Notes: a model not told the origin generated them from the sequence alone. A DNA stretch of 59,358 bases from an uncultured Thermoguttaceae bacterium (GCA_934725735.1 CAKVCP010000002.1:1-59358), one strand, 5' to 3'. Positions 44,903-54,803 are shown, counted from the first letter of the stretch. Made by a program: numbers and translations.

Positions 44903-45385
44903 TCATAAGGGCTTGCGCGAATCGTCTTCACTGAGCAAGGTTTTCACTTCGGCAAGCGTTTTACATTGCTTCAGGTATTGTTCTAGAGCCCTTTCGTCTT
45001 CCCTCAAACGCGAGGAAATATAGGTCAAGGTCTTCAAATGTTCAGAGGCGCAGTTCTTAGGAGAGAGAACCATGATGAAGAGGTTGACTTTTTCGCCGTC
45101 AAGGCTGTCAAAATCAACGCCGCTACCTTGGCTAATTGCGACGGAGCCGACAACTTTATCGACGCAATCAACTTTAGAGTGAGGCATAGCGAGTCCATGT
45201 CCAAGGCCCGTAGTACCAAGTTCTTCACGATTGAGAACGGCGTCGACGACAGTTCCGGCGTCTTCCTGTTTTAAAACACCAGCCTTAACAAAGGCGTCTA
45301 CCATTTCCGCGATCACTTCGTTCTTCTTTTGAGCTTTGAGATCGGTGACAACGGCGTCAAATTGGATAAAATCGGCAAACGCCAT
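44903..45385 (-). CDS. PTS EIIA component, PtsN-like (copy 1)
   Basis: 160 aa from MAFADFIQFD, with AGGAG 7 nt upstream. A PTS EIIA type-2 domain fills the protein. The phosphorylated histidine is His69 in GLGHGLAMPHSKVD, with the partner His63. The tail SEDDSRKPL is polar. It is 47% or so similar by eye to the second EIIA at 45920, with the same FxDLKAQ and EELGxTGxGHG motifs, so the pair looks like a duplication. Because no membrane EIIC is nearby, it probably signals rather than moves sugar. Confidence 0.9.
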   Translation of the reverse strand: MAFADFIQFDAVVTDLKAQKKNEVIAEMVDAFVKAGVLKQEDAGTVVDAVLNREELGTTGLGHGLAMPHSKVDCVDKVVGSVAISQGSGVDFDSLDGEKVNLFIMVLSPKNCASEHLKTLTYISSRLREDERALEQYLKQCKTLAEVKTLLSEDDSRKPL

Positions 45386-45531
45386 AATCTTCTCCTGAAA
45401 AAAACTTGAATGAACAACAGTCAACGAGAGTGTGAAAACGGGCAAGACGCGCTATGAGCGAATTACTTGAGGGTTCTCAACGAGCAATCGAAGGGGATAC
45501 GGAAGGGAAAAAGAGGACTGTCGCTAAGGCG

Positions 45532-45798
45532 TCACTCCTCGTCAAACTGACGTTCGAAGAGGTCGACGATGGAATCCATAACGGCCTGCTCATCCTCTCC
45601 GTCGACGGTAAGGACGAGGACGGAACCGGCGTGAGCCTCGAGGGCCAAAAGGTCGAGGACGTCGGTGCAATCGGTTTCAATTCCTCCGTTCGCGAGATAA
45701 ACGGAGGAGGAAGATCCTCTAGCGACCTTGGCGATCATCGTCGCAGGACGTAAATGAAAACCTTGTTTATTTTTGACAGTAACTTCTTTTTTTAACAT
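45532..45798 (-). CDS. HPr / NPr phosphocarrier protein
   Basis: 88 aa. The active His15 is in KQGFHLRPAT, the standard HPr site. The regulatory Ser46 of Gram-positive HPr is replaced: aligning the LLAL element with SLxx of B. subtilis puts Asp46 in the CTDVLDLLAL stretch. That removes the HPr kinase site and places a negative charge there. The remainder (TVDGEDEQAVMDSIVDLFE) is normal. It lies between the two EIIA genes, so phosphate would pass from enzyme I to it and on to either EIIA. Confidence 0.93.
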   Translation of the reverse strand: MLKKEVTVKNKQGFHLRPATMIAKVARGSSSSVYLANGGIETDCTDVLDLLALEAHAGSVLVLTVDGEDEQAVMDSIVDLFERQFDEE

Positions 45799-45919
45799 CG
45801 GAGCAACCTTGTAATATGAAGAACAGTCGAACTTCGGTCGTCATAAGAGACAAGGAGCCGTCGCGTTCATTTAAAATGGATAGCGAGCGTCGCGCGTCGA
45901 CACAACGCGTCGATAATCG

Positions 45920-46396
45920 CTATTTTCTACTTTCGTCGGCTTCTCTAAGCAACTTAATGACGTCTTCTGGCGTTTTACACGCCTTCAAAGGCTCGACAAA
46001 ATCTTTCCTCTTAAGCTGGTGAGTGATATACTCAAGAGCGCGAAGATGTTCGCCGGGAAGATCGGGAGGTGAAACAAGCATGAAGAACAACTTAACCTCC
46101 TCCGCGTCCAAAGAGTCGAAATCAACTCCTTCCCCTTGACAGATCGCGATTCCGCCGACAAGCTTGTCGACGCAGACGTGTTTGGTGTGGGGGACGGCGA
46201 TTCCGTGGCCGATACCAGTCGACCCCAACTCTTCTCTTCTCAGAATTGAGTCGACAACGCCGCGAACGTCCGCTTTTTTAACGCCTTTGTCAGTCTTCGC
46301 CAAAGCTTCAACCATCTCATTAATGACTTCTTCTTTGGTCTGGGCGCGAAGATCGGTGATGATCGCCTCTTTCTGAATAAACTCGGAGAAATTCAT
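45920..46396 (-). CDS. PTS EIIA component, PtsN-like (copy 2)
   Basis: 158 aa from MNFSEFIQKE, with GGGAG 6 nt upstream. An EIIA type-2 domain with the phosphorylated histidine His70 in GIGHGIAVPHTK. It shares order and motifs with copy 1, including the start (FxxFIQxxAxxTDLxAQ) and DFDSLDxExVxLFxMxxSP. First of the phosphorelay genes after hpf; the hpf-ptsN order matches the rpoN-hpf-ptsN block of proteobacteria, although rpoN is not here. Confidence 0.9.
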   Translation of the reverse strand: MNFSEFIQKEAIITDLRAQTKEEVINEMVEALAKTDKGVKKADVRGVVDSILRREELGSTGIGHGIAVPHTKHVCVDKLVGGIAICQGEGVDFDSLDAEEVKLFFMLVSPPDLPGEHLRALEYITHQLKRKDFVEPLKACKTPEDVIKLLREADESRK

Positions 46397-46819
46397 CTCT
46401 ATCTCCCTTATATCTACTGGTAAAGTCCGCCGTCTAAACAACGTCGCTCACGCGACATGGGGCGCTTTCTGCAAGACGCGTCGCCAAACGCGCGTCGTTC
46501 CTTCCGTACTCATTCTTGCCGATTGGAAGCGCAGATTGCAACCTTGATTTTACTCATAAATAAACGTTTGTACAGTCGCCAAACATGGGCAAACTTAGAA
46601 AGATAAAAGAAAATGAGGTGAAAAAATGGTTGGTAAAAACGCGGCAAGGAGACGAAATTCCGGTTCAAATCGATCTTTCGATCTCCTTGATAAAAAAAGC
46701 CGTCGTTATCTCGCACAAAACGAAGAACGACGGCTCTCAGTAAACGTCGCGCGCGTAGCGTACGTCAAGGACTTTCAGCGAAGCCTAAGTCGCAATCCAA
46801 GGGACTCGCTTCATAAGAA
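46397..46819. other. Intergenic region between hpf and the PTS genes
   Basis: About 420 bp. It holds the hpf terminator at 46692-46735 and presumably a promoter for the PTS genes. A 65-codon plus-strand frame (46626-46823) with a plausible AGGTGA site overlaps the terminator and is not called. Confidence 0.5.
46692..46735 (-). terminator. Terminator after hpf
   Basis: A 10-bp perfect stem AGCCGTCGTT (46698-46707) with AACGACGGCT (46726-46735). On the minus strand it is followed by TTTTTTTATC. It separates hpf from the PTS genes. Confidence 0.85.
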
Positions 46820-47149
46820 TTAGACCTCGACTGCGGCGGCAGGCGCTTCTTTAATCGTATAATCCGTTAGCTTTTCTTTGAAGCGACGCATCTGTTGGGC
46901 CAGCTTGTCAATCGCTTGATCCATGGCGCCAAAGAGTTCGTTGGAAGAATAGTCGGCGCGGAAAACATGCTTGCCCTTAGTCGCAAGGACAATTTCAACG
47001 GCGGGACGATCTTCTTTCTCCAACTCGACGACGACGTCGACGTATGAAATCAGTTCTTCAAAACGTTCGAATTTACTCAGTTTGGCGGCGATCTTCTCTC
47101 GAGTAGCTTCCGACAGCGAACCATGACGAGCTTGAACTTGAATATTCAT
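46820..47149 (-). CDS. hpf: Ribosome hibernation-promoting factor (short form)
   Basis: 109 aa, the short HPF/YfiA type without the dimerisation tail of long HPF. It begins MNIQVQARHGSLSEATREKIAAKLSK, then has VDVVVELEKEDRPAVEIVL and a helical segment LFGAMDQAIDKLAQQMRRFKEKL typical of the family. It binds the 30S decoding site in resting cells. It precedes the PTS phosphorelay, echoing the proteobacterial hpf-ptsN pairing. Confidence 0.93.
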   Translation of the reverse strand: MNIQVQARHGSLSEATREKIAAKLSKFERFEELISYVDVVVELEKEDRPAVEIVLATKGKHVFRADYSSNELFGAMDQAIDKLAQQMRRFKEKLTDYTIKEAPAAAVEV

Positions 47150-47467
47150 CTTCCATCTCCTTTCACCTCTCAGCGGCGTCGAAGAGCGTGTGGTTTAGGC
47201 GCTCCTCGCAGATCTGAGAGAGCTAACACAACGCGCGTCCTAAAACGCGTTTTAAAAGCCAACGAATCAATCTCAACTTTCGTCTCATTGTTCGTATAGT
47301 ATATAGTACGCCTTTTTTTCTCTTTCGTTGCATAAATTCTTTCAAAAGACAAAAATTTTCACAGATTTTTTAAAAAATCGTTACTGTACCACACACTTTC
47401 ACGTGAATATAAAAAAAGCCCGGCGATTACGCCAGGCCTATTTCTTAATTTTTCTCTCGATTTTCCG
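47150..47467. other. Intergenic region upstream of hpf
   Basis: About 320 bp, AT-rich, presumably the hpf promoter (minus). The terminator of the radical SAM gene is at its right end. No gene is supported. Confidence 0.5.
47411..47440 (-). terminator. Terminator after the radical SAM gene
   Basis: GCCCGGCG (47418-47425) pairs with CGCCAGGC (47430-47437) with one mismatch. On the minus strand it is followed by TTTTTTT. Confidence 0.75.
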
Positions 47468-48463
47468 TTATTTCGAATAAAAGACTTCCGCGCTCAGCCC
47501 CGTCAAGGACTCGAAACGACGCGCGTAATCGTCAAGCTCCGCTTCGCTAAGAGGAACCGCCTCTTTTTCCGCGGGCTTTCGCGCCACCGTATAGAGCTGC
47601 GCTCCGACGAAACGCCCGCCCGCGTCGAGTATTTCGCGAACGCGCGCGCAATATTCGCCAAAATCCTCCTCGCTGGGCTTGCGACCGCGCCACTCAAAGA
47701 GCGCGGTCTGCAACTTCACGCGCCACCTCTTCGCGGCGAACAAAAGATTCTCCAAAATCGTCTCCAGCGGAACCGCCGTGCGATTGATCGCCTTGAGAAG
47801 CGCCGAATTCCCCGCGTCGAGCTTCGCCCAGATTTCCCCGTTCGCCGCGCAAAATTCGTCGAGCGCGGCGACGATCTCAGGACGCTGCAAACGCGTCGCG
47901 TTCGTGATGAGAATCAACTTCAACGGTTCGTATCCCGATTCTTGACGCGCGCGAACGACGCTCTTCACCGCCTCTGGAAAATACTTCGACGCCGTCGGCT
48001 CCCCGTCGCCGCTGAACGCGACGTCGCGAAGAACCCGTTGACGCGCGGGGACGTCGGCAAAGCGCGGAACTTTGAAAAGCTCGCCGCTGAGCGTCGCGTC
48101 GATCAGCTCGCGCAGCTCGCGATGAAAAACCTCCATGTCGATCTCGCGTCCCTCAGGGCGCCGAGCGCAGGCCGTCACGTCGCGCGACGACGCCTCGTCG
48201 GGTGAAATCGTCTCCAAAGCGCGCGCGATCTGCGCCTTCGTTTCGCCGCGATTCACTTCGCAATACACGCATCGAAAATTGCACGCTTGCGTCTGACTCA
48301 AATTCACCCCGAGGGAGACGCCCCCCGCGCGACGACTCACCACCGGATAGGCGTAGCGATATCGCGCGAAAGCGCTCGGATGAAACTGAGTCTGCGACCT
48401 GTCGGGGACGGAATCGACGTTGACTCCGTCAAACGCGCCGTTAAACTTTGGATTCTCCGTCAT
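47468..48463 (-). CDS. Radical SAM protein of unknown function
   Basis: 331 aa. The cluster motif CNFRCVYCEV gives CxxxCxxC at residues 61, 65 and 68. It is followed by the usual GDGEPTAS glycine/Glu motif near the SAM-binding strand (FSGDGEPT). NAT, KLDAG and a late QLYTVAR segment fit radical SAM enzymes of the wyosine/MoaA-like superfamily, but no specific substrate can be read. Widely found in planctomycetes as an unnamed protein. It starts 3 bp after the ftsH stop and is surely co-transcribed with it. Confidence 0.85.
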   Translation of the reverse strand: MTENPKFNGAFDGVNVDSVPDRSQTQFHPSAFARYRYAYPVVSRRAGGVSLGVNLSQTQACNFRCVYCEVNRGETKAQIARALETISPDEASSRDVTACARRPEGREIDMEVFHRELRELIDATLSGELFKVPRFADVPARQRVLRDVAFSGDGEPTASKYFPEAVKSVVRARQESGYEPLKLILITNATRLQRPEIVAALDEFCAANGEIWAKLDAGNSALLKAINRTAVPLETILENLLFAAKRWRVKLQTALFEWRGRKPSEEDFGEYCARVREILDAGGRFVGAQLYTVARKPAEKEAVPLSEAELDDYARRFESLTGLSAEVFYSK

Positions 48464-48466
48464 GCT

Positions 48467-51103
48467 TCACTCCGATCTGACGCTTGTCGCCTGCCCAAAG
48501 GGGTCTTGATCGTCCTGCGGCGGTTCGACCGAGAAAGGGGTGGACGCGGGGGCGCCGTCGGGCGCAGAGTCCTCGTTTTCTTCTTGAGGAGCGTCCTTCG
48601 CGAAGGTTGTTTCGTCGAGAGAATCATTCTCGTCGCCAGGGGCGGGACCTAAAATTTCGACCAATCTCTTGCGGTCGACCTCTTCTTCTTCAACGAGCGC
48701 CTCGACGAGGGCGTCGAATAGATCGCGCTTTTCGGTCAGAATTTGGCGCGCGGTTTCGTCCGCTTCTCGGATAATACGCTTAATTTCTTCGTCGATGATC
48801 TGAGCGGTCGCCTCGCTATAAGCGCGGGAATCGATCGTCATTTCGCGCCCAAGGAATGGGTGATTCTCCGAGTTCGGGAAGGCGACGGGGCCAAGCTTCT
48901 CGCTCATACCCCAGCGGGCGACCATATCGCGAGCGAGATCCGTCGCGCGCTGAAGGTCGTTTTCGACTCCCGACGTCGTGACGTTATAGACGAGGGCTTC
49001 CGCGGCGCGACCGGCGAGGAGATGCGCCAACGACGCGCGCGCTTCGCCGGCGTCGTAACTCACCTTGTCTTCCTCGGGAAGACTCCACGTGACGCCTAAC
49101 GCGCGACCGCGCGGGATGATCGTCACTTTGTGAACCTTCGAACCGTTGGGAAGGAACCAGCCGACGACGGCGTGCCCCGCTTCGTGACAAGCGGTCTTTC
49201 GTTTATCGGCGGGCTTAATAATTTCGTCGCGCTTTAGTCCTAAGGCGATCTTTTCGAACGCAAAGTCAAAATCGCTCGCTTCGACCCTCGTTTTATCGTT
49301 GCGCGTCGCCCACAAGGTCGCTTCGTTCACGAAGTTGCGGATATCGGCGCCGGTGAAACCTGCGGTCAACTTCGCCAGCTTGTCGACGTCCACGTCGGAC
49401 GCGTAGGGAATCTTCTTGAGATAAACCTTGAAGATATCGACGCGGCCCTTCATCGAAGGGCGTCCGACCGTGATATGGCGGTCGAATCGACCGGGGCGCA
49501 TAAGCGCGGGGTCAAGAACGTCGGGTCGGTTCGTTGAGGCGATGACCATGATGGAATCGCCCTGAGAGAAGCCGTCCATTTCGCTGAGGATCTGGTTCAA
49601 CGTTTGCTCGCGTTCGTCCTGTCCGCCGCCAACTCCGGCGCCGCGTTGCCGTCCGACGGCGTCGATTTCGTCGATGAAGAGGATCGACGGGGAGTTCTCG
49701 CGCGCTTTGGCGAAAAGATCGCGGACGCGGCTCGCGCCGACGCCGACGAACATCTGAATAAACTCCGATCCGTTGATCGAGAAGAAGGGAACGCCAGCTT
49801 CTCCCGCGACGGCGCGCGCCAACAGCGTTTTACCCGTGCCTGGAGGGCCAAAGAGCAACGTTCCGCGCGGGACTCTCGCGCCCATTCTTTCGTATTTCGA
49901 AGGATTCTTCAAGAAGTCGACGACTTCGACGAGTTCCGCCTTCACTTGATCCATTCCCGCGACGTCGGCGAAAGTCGCGCCTTTGCCGCTCTCCGGATCG
50001 TATTTCTTCGCCAGGCTGTTCGACTGACCGAAGCTAAAAGGATCGCGCGCGGCGCGAATCGAGCGGAAAATGAGGAGGAAGAAGAGGATCGTCACGCCGA
50101 TCGAAAGAGCGGTGAACCACCAGGAGTTGTCGCGCTGCGGAATCGAAGAGTAGGAATCGAGTTTATCGCGCAGCTTCTCATCGAGGGTCGGATCCGCGAA
50201 CGCGAAGGCGGGAGGTTCGCATGTGTATCGTTGGAAGAAGACTTTGCCAAACGCCTTGCGCGTCTCTTTGTCGACCATCTGCATCGCGTTGCGCAATCGG
50301 AGCCGTCCGGCGGAGAGAGGTTCTAAGTCCCAACGCTGTTCGACGGCGTAACGCAATCTCAGGTCTTCGAGGAGATCGCGCTGAACCGCCTTAATGCGCG
50401 CGTCGCTGGCGTCTCCTCTTTCTTCGACGGAAAGATAGACTTCTTTCGTCTCTTTATCGACAAGAGAAAGAAGGATCTTTTCGTCCTTGGAAGGAGTCGC
50501 GGGCTTCTCCACGTGGAACTCGGCCTTTTCGCAGTAGGCGTCAAGTTCTTCGTTGAGAGCCTTCGCCTTGTTGGGGCGAGAACGATCGTACTGTTCGACG
50601 GCGGAGCGGAACTGATTGCGTCCGTCGGGAATCGAGTCGATCCAGTCGGCGAGAGGGGGCACGGCGCGCAATTCACCGACGAGGGAAGCGCCGTGTTGAG
50701 TCGCCGAGGAGATCATCCCTTCGTCGAGCAAGCGATTGAACGCCGTCCAGGTGATTTCCGTAGACTTTGCGGAGAAGAAAGCGCGGTATCCGAAGATAAG
50801 GACGCCGCTCAACGCCAAGACGAAGATGAGTCCGGCCCATGGTCCGCGACGCGAGGATCCACCGTCGGGATCCTGCTGAGGCGGCGAGTGACGGGAATTC
50901 TTTTTATTATTTTCGTCTTTCGACTCGTTGTATTCCGGAGACTTTTGGTTCTTATATTTATCGGGAATCCGGTTATACGTATCGTCGCTTATCGTTGTGT
51001 TATCGTCGGACGAATCGTCTTTTCCGGCGTTCTTTCTCAAGTCAAAAGCGCGTCGCGAAACGTAGTGAAAGGCGTCTACAAGCCGATATTGTTTCATAAC
51101 CAA
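48467..51103 (-). CDS. ftsH: ATP-dependent zinc metalloprotease FtsH
   Basis: Membrane-bound AAA+ protease that removes damaged or regulatory membrane proteins. 878 aa (E. coli 644). An 87-residue polar N-terminus precedes helix 1 (about 89-106). The periplasmic segment before helix 2 (about 328-347) is near 220 residues against about 75 in E. coli. The AAA module has GPPGTGKT (419-426), [12 protein letters not shown], and second-region-of-homology [15 protein letters not shown] sequence. The zinc site is HEAGH at 640-644. Its Pro/Asp/Glu-rich C-terminal tail is long. The first in-frame ATG lies 2 codons earlier; either could start. Confidence 0.95.
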   Translation of the reverse strand: MVMKQYRLVDAFHYVSRRAFDLRKNAGKDDSSDDNTTISDDTYNRIPDKYKNQKSPEYNESKDENNKKNSRHSPPQQDPDGGSSRRGPWAGLIFVLALSGVLIFGYRAFFSAKSTEITWTAFNRLLDEGMISSATQHGASLVGELRAVPPLADWIDSIPDGRNQFRSAVEQYDRSRPNKAKALNEELDAYCEKAEFHVEKPATPSKDEKILLSLVDKETKEVYLSVEERGDASDARIKAVQRDLLEDLRLRYAVEQRWDLEPLSAGRLRLRNAMQMVDKETRKAFGKVFFQRYTCEPPAFAFADPTLDEKLRDKLDSYSSIPQRDNSWWFTALSIGVTILFFLLIFRSIRAARDPFSFGQSNSLAKKYDPESGKGATFADVAGMDQVKAELVEVVDFLKNPSKYERMGARVPRGTLLFGPPGTGKTLLARAVAGEAGVPFFSINGSEFIQMFVGVGASRVRDLFAKARENSPSILFIDEIDAVGRQRGAGVGGGQDEREQTLNQILSEMDGFSQGDSIMVIASTNRPDVLDPALMRPGRFDRHITVGRPSMKGRVDIFKVYLKKIPYASDVDVDKLAKLTAGFTGADIRNFVNEATLWATRNDKTRVEASDFDFAFEKIALGLKRDEIIKPADKRKTACHEAGHAVVGWFLPNGSKVHKVTIIPRGRALGVTWSLPEEDKVSYDAGEARASLAHLLAGRAAEALVYNVTTSGVENDLQRATDLARDMVARWGMSEKLGPVAFPNSENHPFLGREMTIDSRAYSEATAQIIDEEIKRIIREADETARQILTEKRDLFDALVEALVEEEEVDRKRLVEILGPAPGDENDSLDETTFAKDAPQEENEDSAPDGAPASTPFSVEPPQDDQDPFGQATSVRSE

Positions 51104-51462
51104 GAATCCTTACTATGTTGACGACGAAGCCGGGCGCGTCGAACGCGCGGTTTTCGCGCCTCGTCATTAAGCGGCTATAAAAACAGCCGATTATTTATTA
51201 TAACGTAAGTATGTAAAACGACTAGACTGAGGCGATTCATTTTTTCCAAACTACGCAAATCGCCAAGTCAAGCCGTTAAGTTTCTCTATACGCAAGTCTT
51301 ATACGCTTGCTAACCCGAGAAATTTCATATATAATTAGCGAGGGGCCTTGTGAGAACAGAATAAGTTGAAAAGAAAACGGACGACTAATCATATCGCATA
51401 GTTTGTCGTCGTCTGACCGTGTGCGTAAACCAATTCAACCGTCTAGTTAAGGAAGGTTTCAA
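51104..51462. other. Divergent promoter region of ftsH and the UvrA-like gene
   Basis: About 360 bp. It contains a good plus-strand promoter (51307-51335) and a minus-strand TATAAT (51197-51202) that lacks a convincing -35. No gene is supported. Confidence 0.55.
51307..51335 (+). promoter_or_regulatory. Sigma70 promoter of the UvrA-like gene
   Basis: TTGCTA (51307-51312), 17-bp spacer, perfect TATAAT (51330-51335). The leader before the ATG would be about 120 nt. Confidence 0.7.
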
Positions 51463-54400
51463 ATGACGTCAAAACATGAGTCGCGCGTCGATTCAATCGA
51501 AGGAATCCAAGTTAGAGGCGCGCGCGTTCATAACCTGAAATCGGTGGACGTCGATATCCCCTATCGGAAATTGACGGTCTTTTGCGGGCCAAGCGGAAGC
51601 GGTAAAACAAGTCTCGCGATAGACACGTTATACGCCGATAGTCAGCGCCGCTTCCTCGAATGTTTGGCGCCGTACGCGCGGGCGTTTATCGAAACCTTCG
51701 AGAAGCCCGACGTCGACTCCGTCGAAGGGGCGCTCCCAAGCTCCGCCGTTATGGCGCGTCAAGGAACCCCTTACGAGACGACGACCGTCGGTTCCGCGAC
51801 TGAAACGTTCGAACACCTGCGTACAATTTTCTCTCGCCTCGGCGTCCAAAGATGTCTTCAATGCGGACGCGTCGTCAAAAAACATGAGCCTGCGGAAGTC
51901 TGGGAAACCCTCAAAAAAATCGCGCCCCAACGCCGAATTCTCTTATGTTACAATCCCGGCGCCTTCGCCTTCGGCGGCAATCGCAAAGTTTCAACTCAAG
52001 AGCTAAAAGACCTCCTGAACGAATTTGAAAAGGACACGTTGGAAAGGGGTTTCCATCGCGTCATCCTCGAAGGAAACGTCTTCAATCTCGATAAGTCCGA
52101 TCCGATCCCCTTGCAAGATTATCACAACGCGCGCCTGCTTTATCAGACGGCGGTCGACCCCTCCGCGGAAGAGGAAACCCTTTCCACCTACGGTCTTCGA
52201 AAGATCTCCAAGTCGCGGTCGAAAGAGAAGGAGGACGAATCGGACGAGCGCTCGGTAGCCGACGGCGTGCACGACGGAGTCCTGATGCTCGATCCCGATC
52301 GGGACTATTCCAAATTCAAAGGCTACCTCGCAAGCCGCCATAAGTCGCAAGCGGGAATCTACCCTTGGGTTTACGTCGTCGTCGCGCGACTCTCCGTCGG
52401 CGATTCGAACGATCAGCAGGGAATCCAAGCTATCGAGGCCGCGATGAACGCCGTCGACGACTGCTGCTGGGTATTCGTCGAGGGAGAAATCGAATCTTCC
52501 GAATTGCCGATTTCGGAAAACGCCAAGACGTACGTCGACTCGAAGGAATGGACGCGGCTATGCTTCAGCTCCCGGCGTCATTGCGCGTACTGCGCGATCG
52601 AATATCCGGAGCCGACGGCGAACCTCTTTAACTATTCGCGCTCGACCGGCGCGTGCGACGTCTGCGGGGGGGAAGGTTCTCTTGTGGCGTTCGACGAAGA
52701 TTTGATCGTTCCGGATAAAAATAAGACGCTGGAAGGGGGCGCGATCGCGCCGTGGCTCAACGTCTCGTCGCGCTCGCGAACGACGCGGCGTCGTTCCACC
52801 AAGACGGGGGACGCCGACTCTCCTCATGAGAAGTATAAGAAGAACCTCGAAAAGTACGTTCCCGGCGCCGTCGGCGTGAATCAAGACGAAACCCTCGTCC
52901 CTCTCGACGTCGTCTACAGCGATTTGACGCGCGAACAGCGGCGTCTCCTCTTCAACGGCTCTTCCGCGTCGAATAAGAAGGGACTCAACGGCTACTTCAC
53001 CGAGGTGATGGTCGAAAAATCGAAGATGAACGTGCGCCTTTTCCTGTCGCGTTATCAGAAGACGGCGCCGTGTCTTCAGTGTCAAGGCAAGCGTTTCCGC
53101 AAAGAAGCGCTGAGCGTAACCTTCGGCGGTAAAACAATCTACGAATGGCTCGTCACGCCGATTACAACGCTTATCGAACTTCTCGACGCGAATCCTCTTC
53201 CGGAACGCTACGTCGGATCGTATATCGAAGTCGCGTATCGACAACTCAAAACGCGTCTCGAATATCTGCGCGACGTCGGGCTCGGTTACCTGACGCTCGA
53301 ACGCAAGTTGCGAACGCTCAGCTCCGGAGAACAACGCCGCGTTCAGTTGCCCCAGGCGCTCGGCTCCGATCTTGTCGATATGCTCTATATTCTCGACGAA
53401 CCGTCGGCGGGTCTTCACCAGGCGGACGCCCAAAAGATCGCTTCGTGCGCGCGCAAACTCTGCGATCGCGGAGTCACCGTCGTCGCCGTCGATCACTCCC
53501 CCGAGCTGATTCGCTCGGCGGATAAAGTCGTGGAATTCGGGCCCGATTCGGGGGATTCAGGAGGAAACGTCGTCTTTTCGGGGACTCCGGAAGAGTTGGA
53601 AAAATCGGAGACGTCGCGCACGGGAATTTACCTGTCGGGGCGGCGTCAAGGATTGAAGTCGCGACTTCGCGCGGAGAAGGAGAAAAATCCGGAATATCTG
53701 ACGCTCAAAGGCGCGACGGGACACAATCTCCATTCCGTCGACGTGAAATTCCCGCTACATTCTCTTTGCGTCGTCACGGGCGTGAGCGGCGCGGGAAAAA
53801 CGTCCCTTATTTCGGGAGCGCTTTATCCGGCGTTGAGTCAGAAATTCAGAATTTCCAAGACGGAGGGAGAAAGCGCGCAATTTCCTACCTTGTCTTACGA
53901 CAGTCTGGAGGGTTACGAAAAGCTTGAAGAGGTCATTTTCGTCGATCAAACGCCGATCGGTCGCACGCCGCGCTCGAACCCGGCGACGTATTTGCGCGTT
54001 TTCGACGAAATTCGAGCGCTCTTTGCCGAAACGGTGGAAGCGAAGGCAAACGGTTTCACGGCGGGTCACTTCAGCTTTAACGTCGACGTCGGGCGCGCGA
54101 ACGGGAGCGCCGGCGAGAGCGTCGTCGGACGTTGCAATTTCTGCAAGGGAGAAGGCTACGTTCAATCCGGTCTCAAGCAGGATTTCCAGGGATATGTAAA
54201 GTGTCCCCTCTGTCATGGAAAACGGTATCAAGAACGTATTCTCGACGTCAAATACCGGTCTTACAGCATTGCGGATATTCTTGACATGACCGCCGCTAAA
54301 GCGTACGAAATATTCCGGGGTCGTCCTAAGATTCAGCAGCGCTTGCGCTATCTTCTCGACGTTGGACTCGGGTATCTGCCGATAGGTCAGCCAGGGAACA

Positions 54401-54747
54401 CGTTGTCGACGGGAGAATCGCAGCGTCTGAAGTTGGCGCAAGGTCTCTCGACGACGCGGCGCAACGAGACGCTGTACATCATGGACGAGCCGACCGCGGG
54501 GCTTCATTTCTCCGACGTGGCGCGTCTCGTCGAGGTCTTTGACAAGTTGGTCTCCGCAGGGGCTTCCTTGATAGTAATCGACCACCACCCGCAGTTGATT
54601 CAAAGCGCGGATTACGTGGTGGATCTTGGACCTGGCGCGGGAGAAGAGGGAGGTTGCGTGGTCGCGACGGGCAATCCCTGGGAGATTGCGGCGTGTCCGG
54701 AATCTCTGACGGGGCAGATTCTCAAAGGAGTTCTCCCGCCGCGTTAG
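51463..54747 (+). CDS. Divergent UvrA paralogue (excinuclease ABC subunit A-like)
   Basis: 1094 aa against 940 for E. coli UvrA. Two ABC ATPase modules: Walker A in FCGPSGSGKTS (42-50) and GVSGAGKTS (about 773-781). The signatures deviate from the UvrA LSGGE: LSSGEQRR (about 619) and LSTGESQR (about 981). Walker B regions are YILDEPSAGLH and YIMDEPTAGLH. Zinc-type CxxC pairs (CLQCGR, CAYC/CDVC, CNFC with CPLC) remain. Residues about 225-300 are charged and unlike UvrA, and the UvrB-binding/DNA-insertion regions look altered. It may be a UvrA2-type protein or a genuine UvrA of this lineage. AAGGAAGG precedes the start. Confidence 0.85.
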   Translation: MTSKHESRVDSIEGIQVRGARVHNLKSVDVDIPYRKLTVFCGPSGSGKTSLAIDTLYADSQRRFLECLAPYARAFIETFEKPDVDSVEGALPSSAVMARQGTPYETTTVGSATETFEHLRTIFSRLGVQRCLQCGRVVKKHEPAEVWETLKKIAPQRRILLCYNPGAFAFGGNRKVSTQELKDLLNEFEKDTLERGFHRVILEGNVFNLDKSDPIPLQDYHNARLLYQTAVDPSAEEETLSTYGLRKISKSRSKEKEDESDERSVADGVHDGVLMLDPDRDYSKFKGYLASRHKSQAGIYPWVYVVVARLSVGDSNDQQGIQAIEAAMNAVDDCCWVFVEGEIESSELPISENAKTYVDSKEWTRLCFSSRRHCAYCAIEYPEPTANLFNYSRSTGACDVCGGEGSLVAFDEDLIVPDKNKTLEGGAIAPWLNVSSRSRTTRRRSTKTGDADSPHEKYKKNLEKYVPGAVGVNQDETLVPLDVVYSDLTREQRRLLFNGSSASNKKGLNGYFTEVMVEKSKMNVRLFLSRYQKTAPCLQCQGKRFRKEALSVTFGGKTIYEWLVTPITTLIELLDANPLPERYVGSYIEVAYRQLKTRLEYLRDVGLGYLTLERKLRTLSSGEQRRVQLPQALGSDLVDMLYILDEPSAGLHQADAQKIASCARKLCDRGVTVVAVDHSPELIRSADKVVEFGPDSGDSGGNVVFSGTPEELEKSETSRTGIYLSGRRQGLKSRLRAEKEKNPEYLTLKGATGHNLHSVDVKFPLHSLCVVTGVSGAGKTSLISGALYPALSQKFRISKTEGESAQFPTLSYDSLEGYEKLEEVIFVDQTPIGRTPRSNPATYLRVFDEIRALFAETVEAKANGFTAGHFSFNVDVGRANGSAGESVVGRCNFCKGEGYVQSGLKQDFQGYVKCPLCHGKRYQERILDVKYRSYSIADILDMTAAKAYEIFRGRPKIQQRLRYLLDVGLGYLPIGQPGNTLSTGESQRLKLAQGLSTTRRNETLYIMDEPTAGLHFSDVARLVEVFDKLVSAGASLIVIDHHPQLIQSADYVVDLGPGAGEEGGCVVATGNPWEIAACPESLTGQILKGVLPPR

Positions 54748-54803
54748 TAGTCGGGCGCGTTGCGGAAATTGTCGCGCATTTTGAGAAGGTTTCTCCTCTA
54801 GGG

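Noticed and set aside
46626..46823. 65-codon plus-strand frame with a plausible AGGTGA site
   Set aside because: It runs through the strong hpf terminator stem and has only low-complexity basic sequence. It could be real but is not supported.
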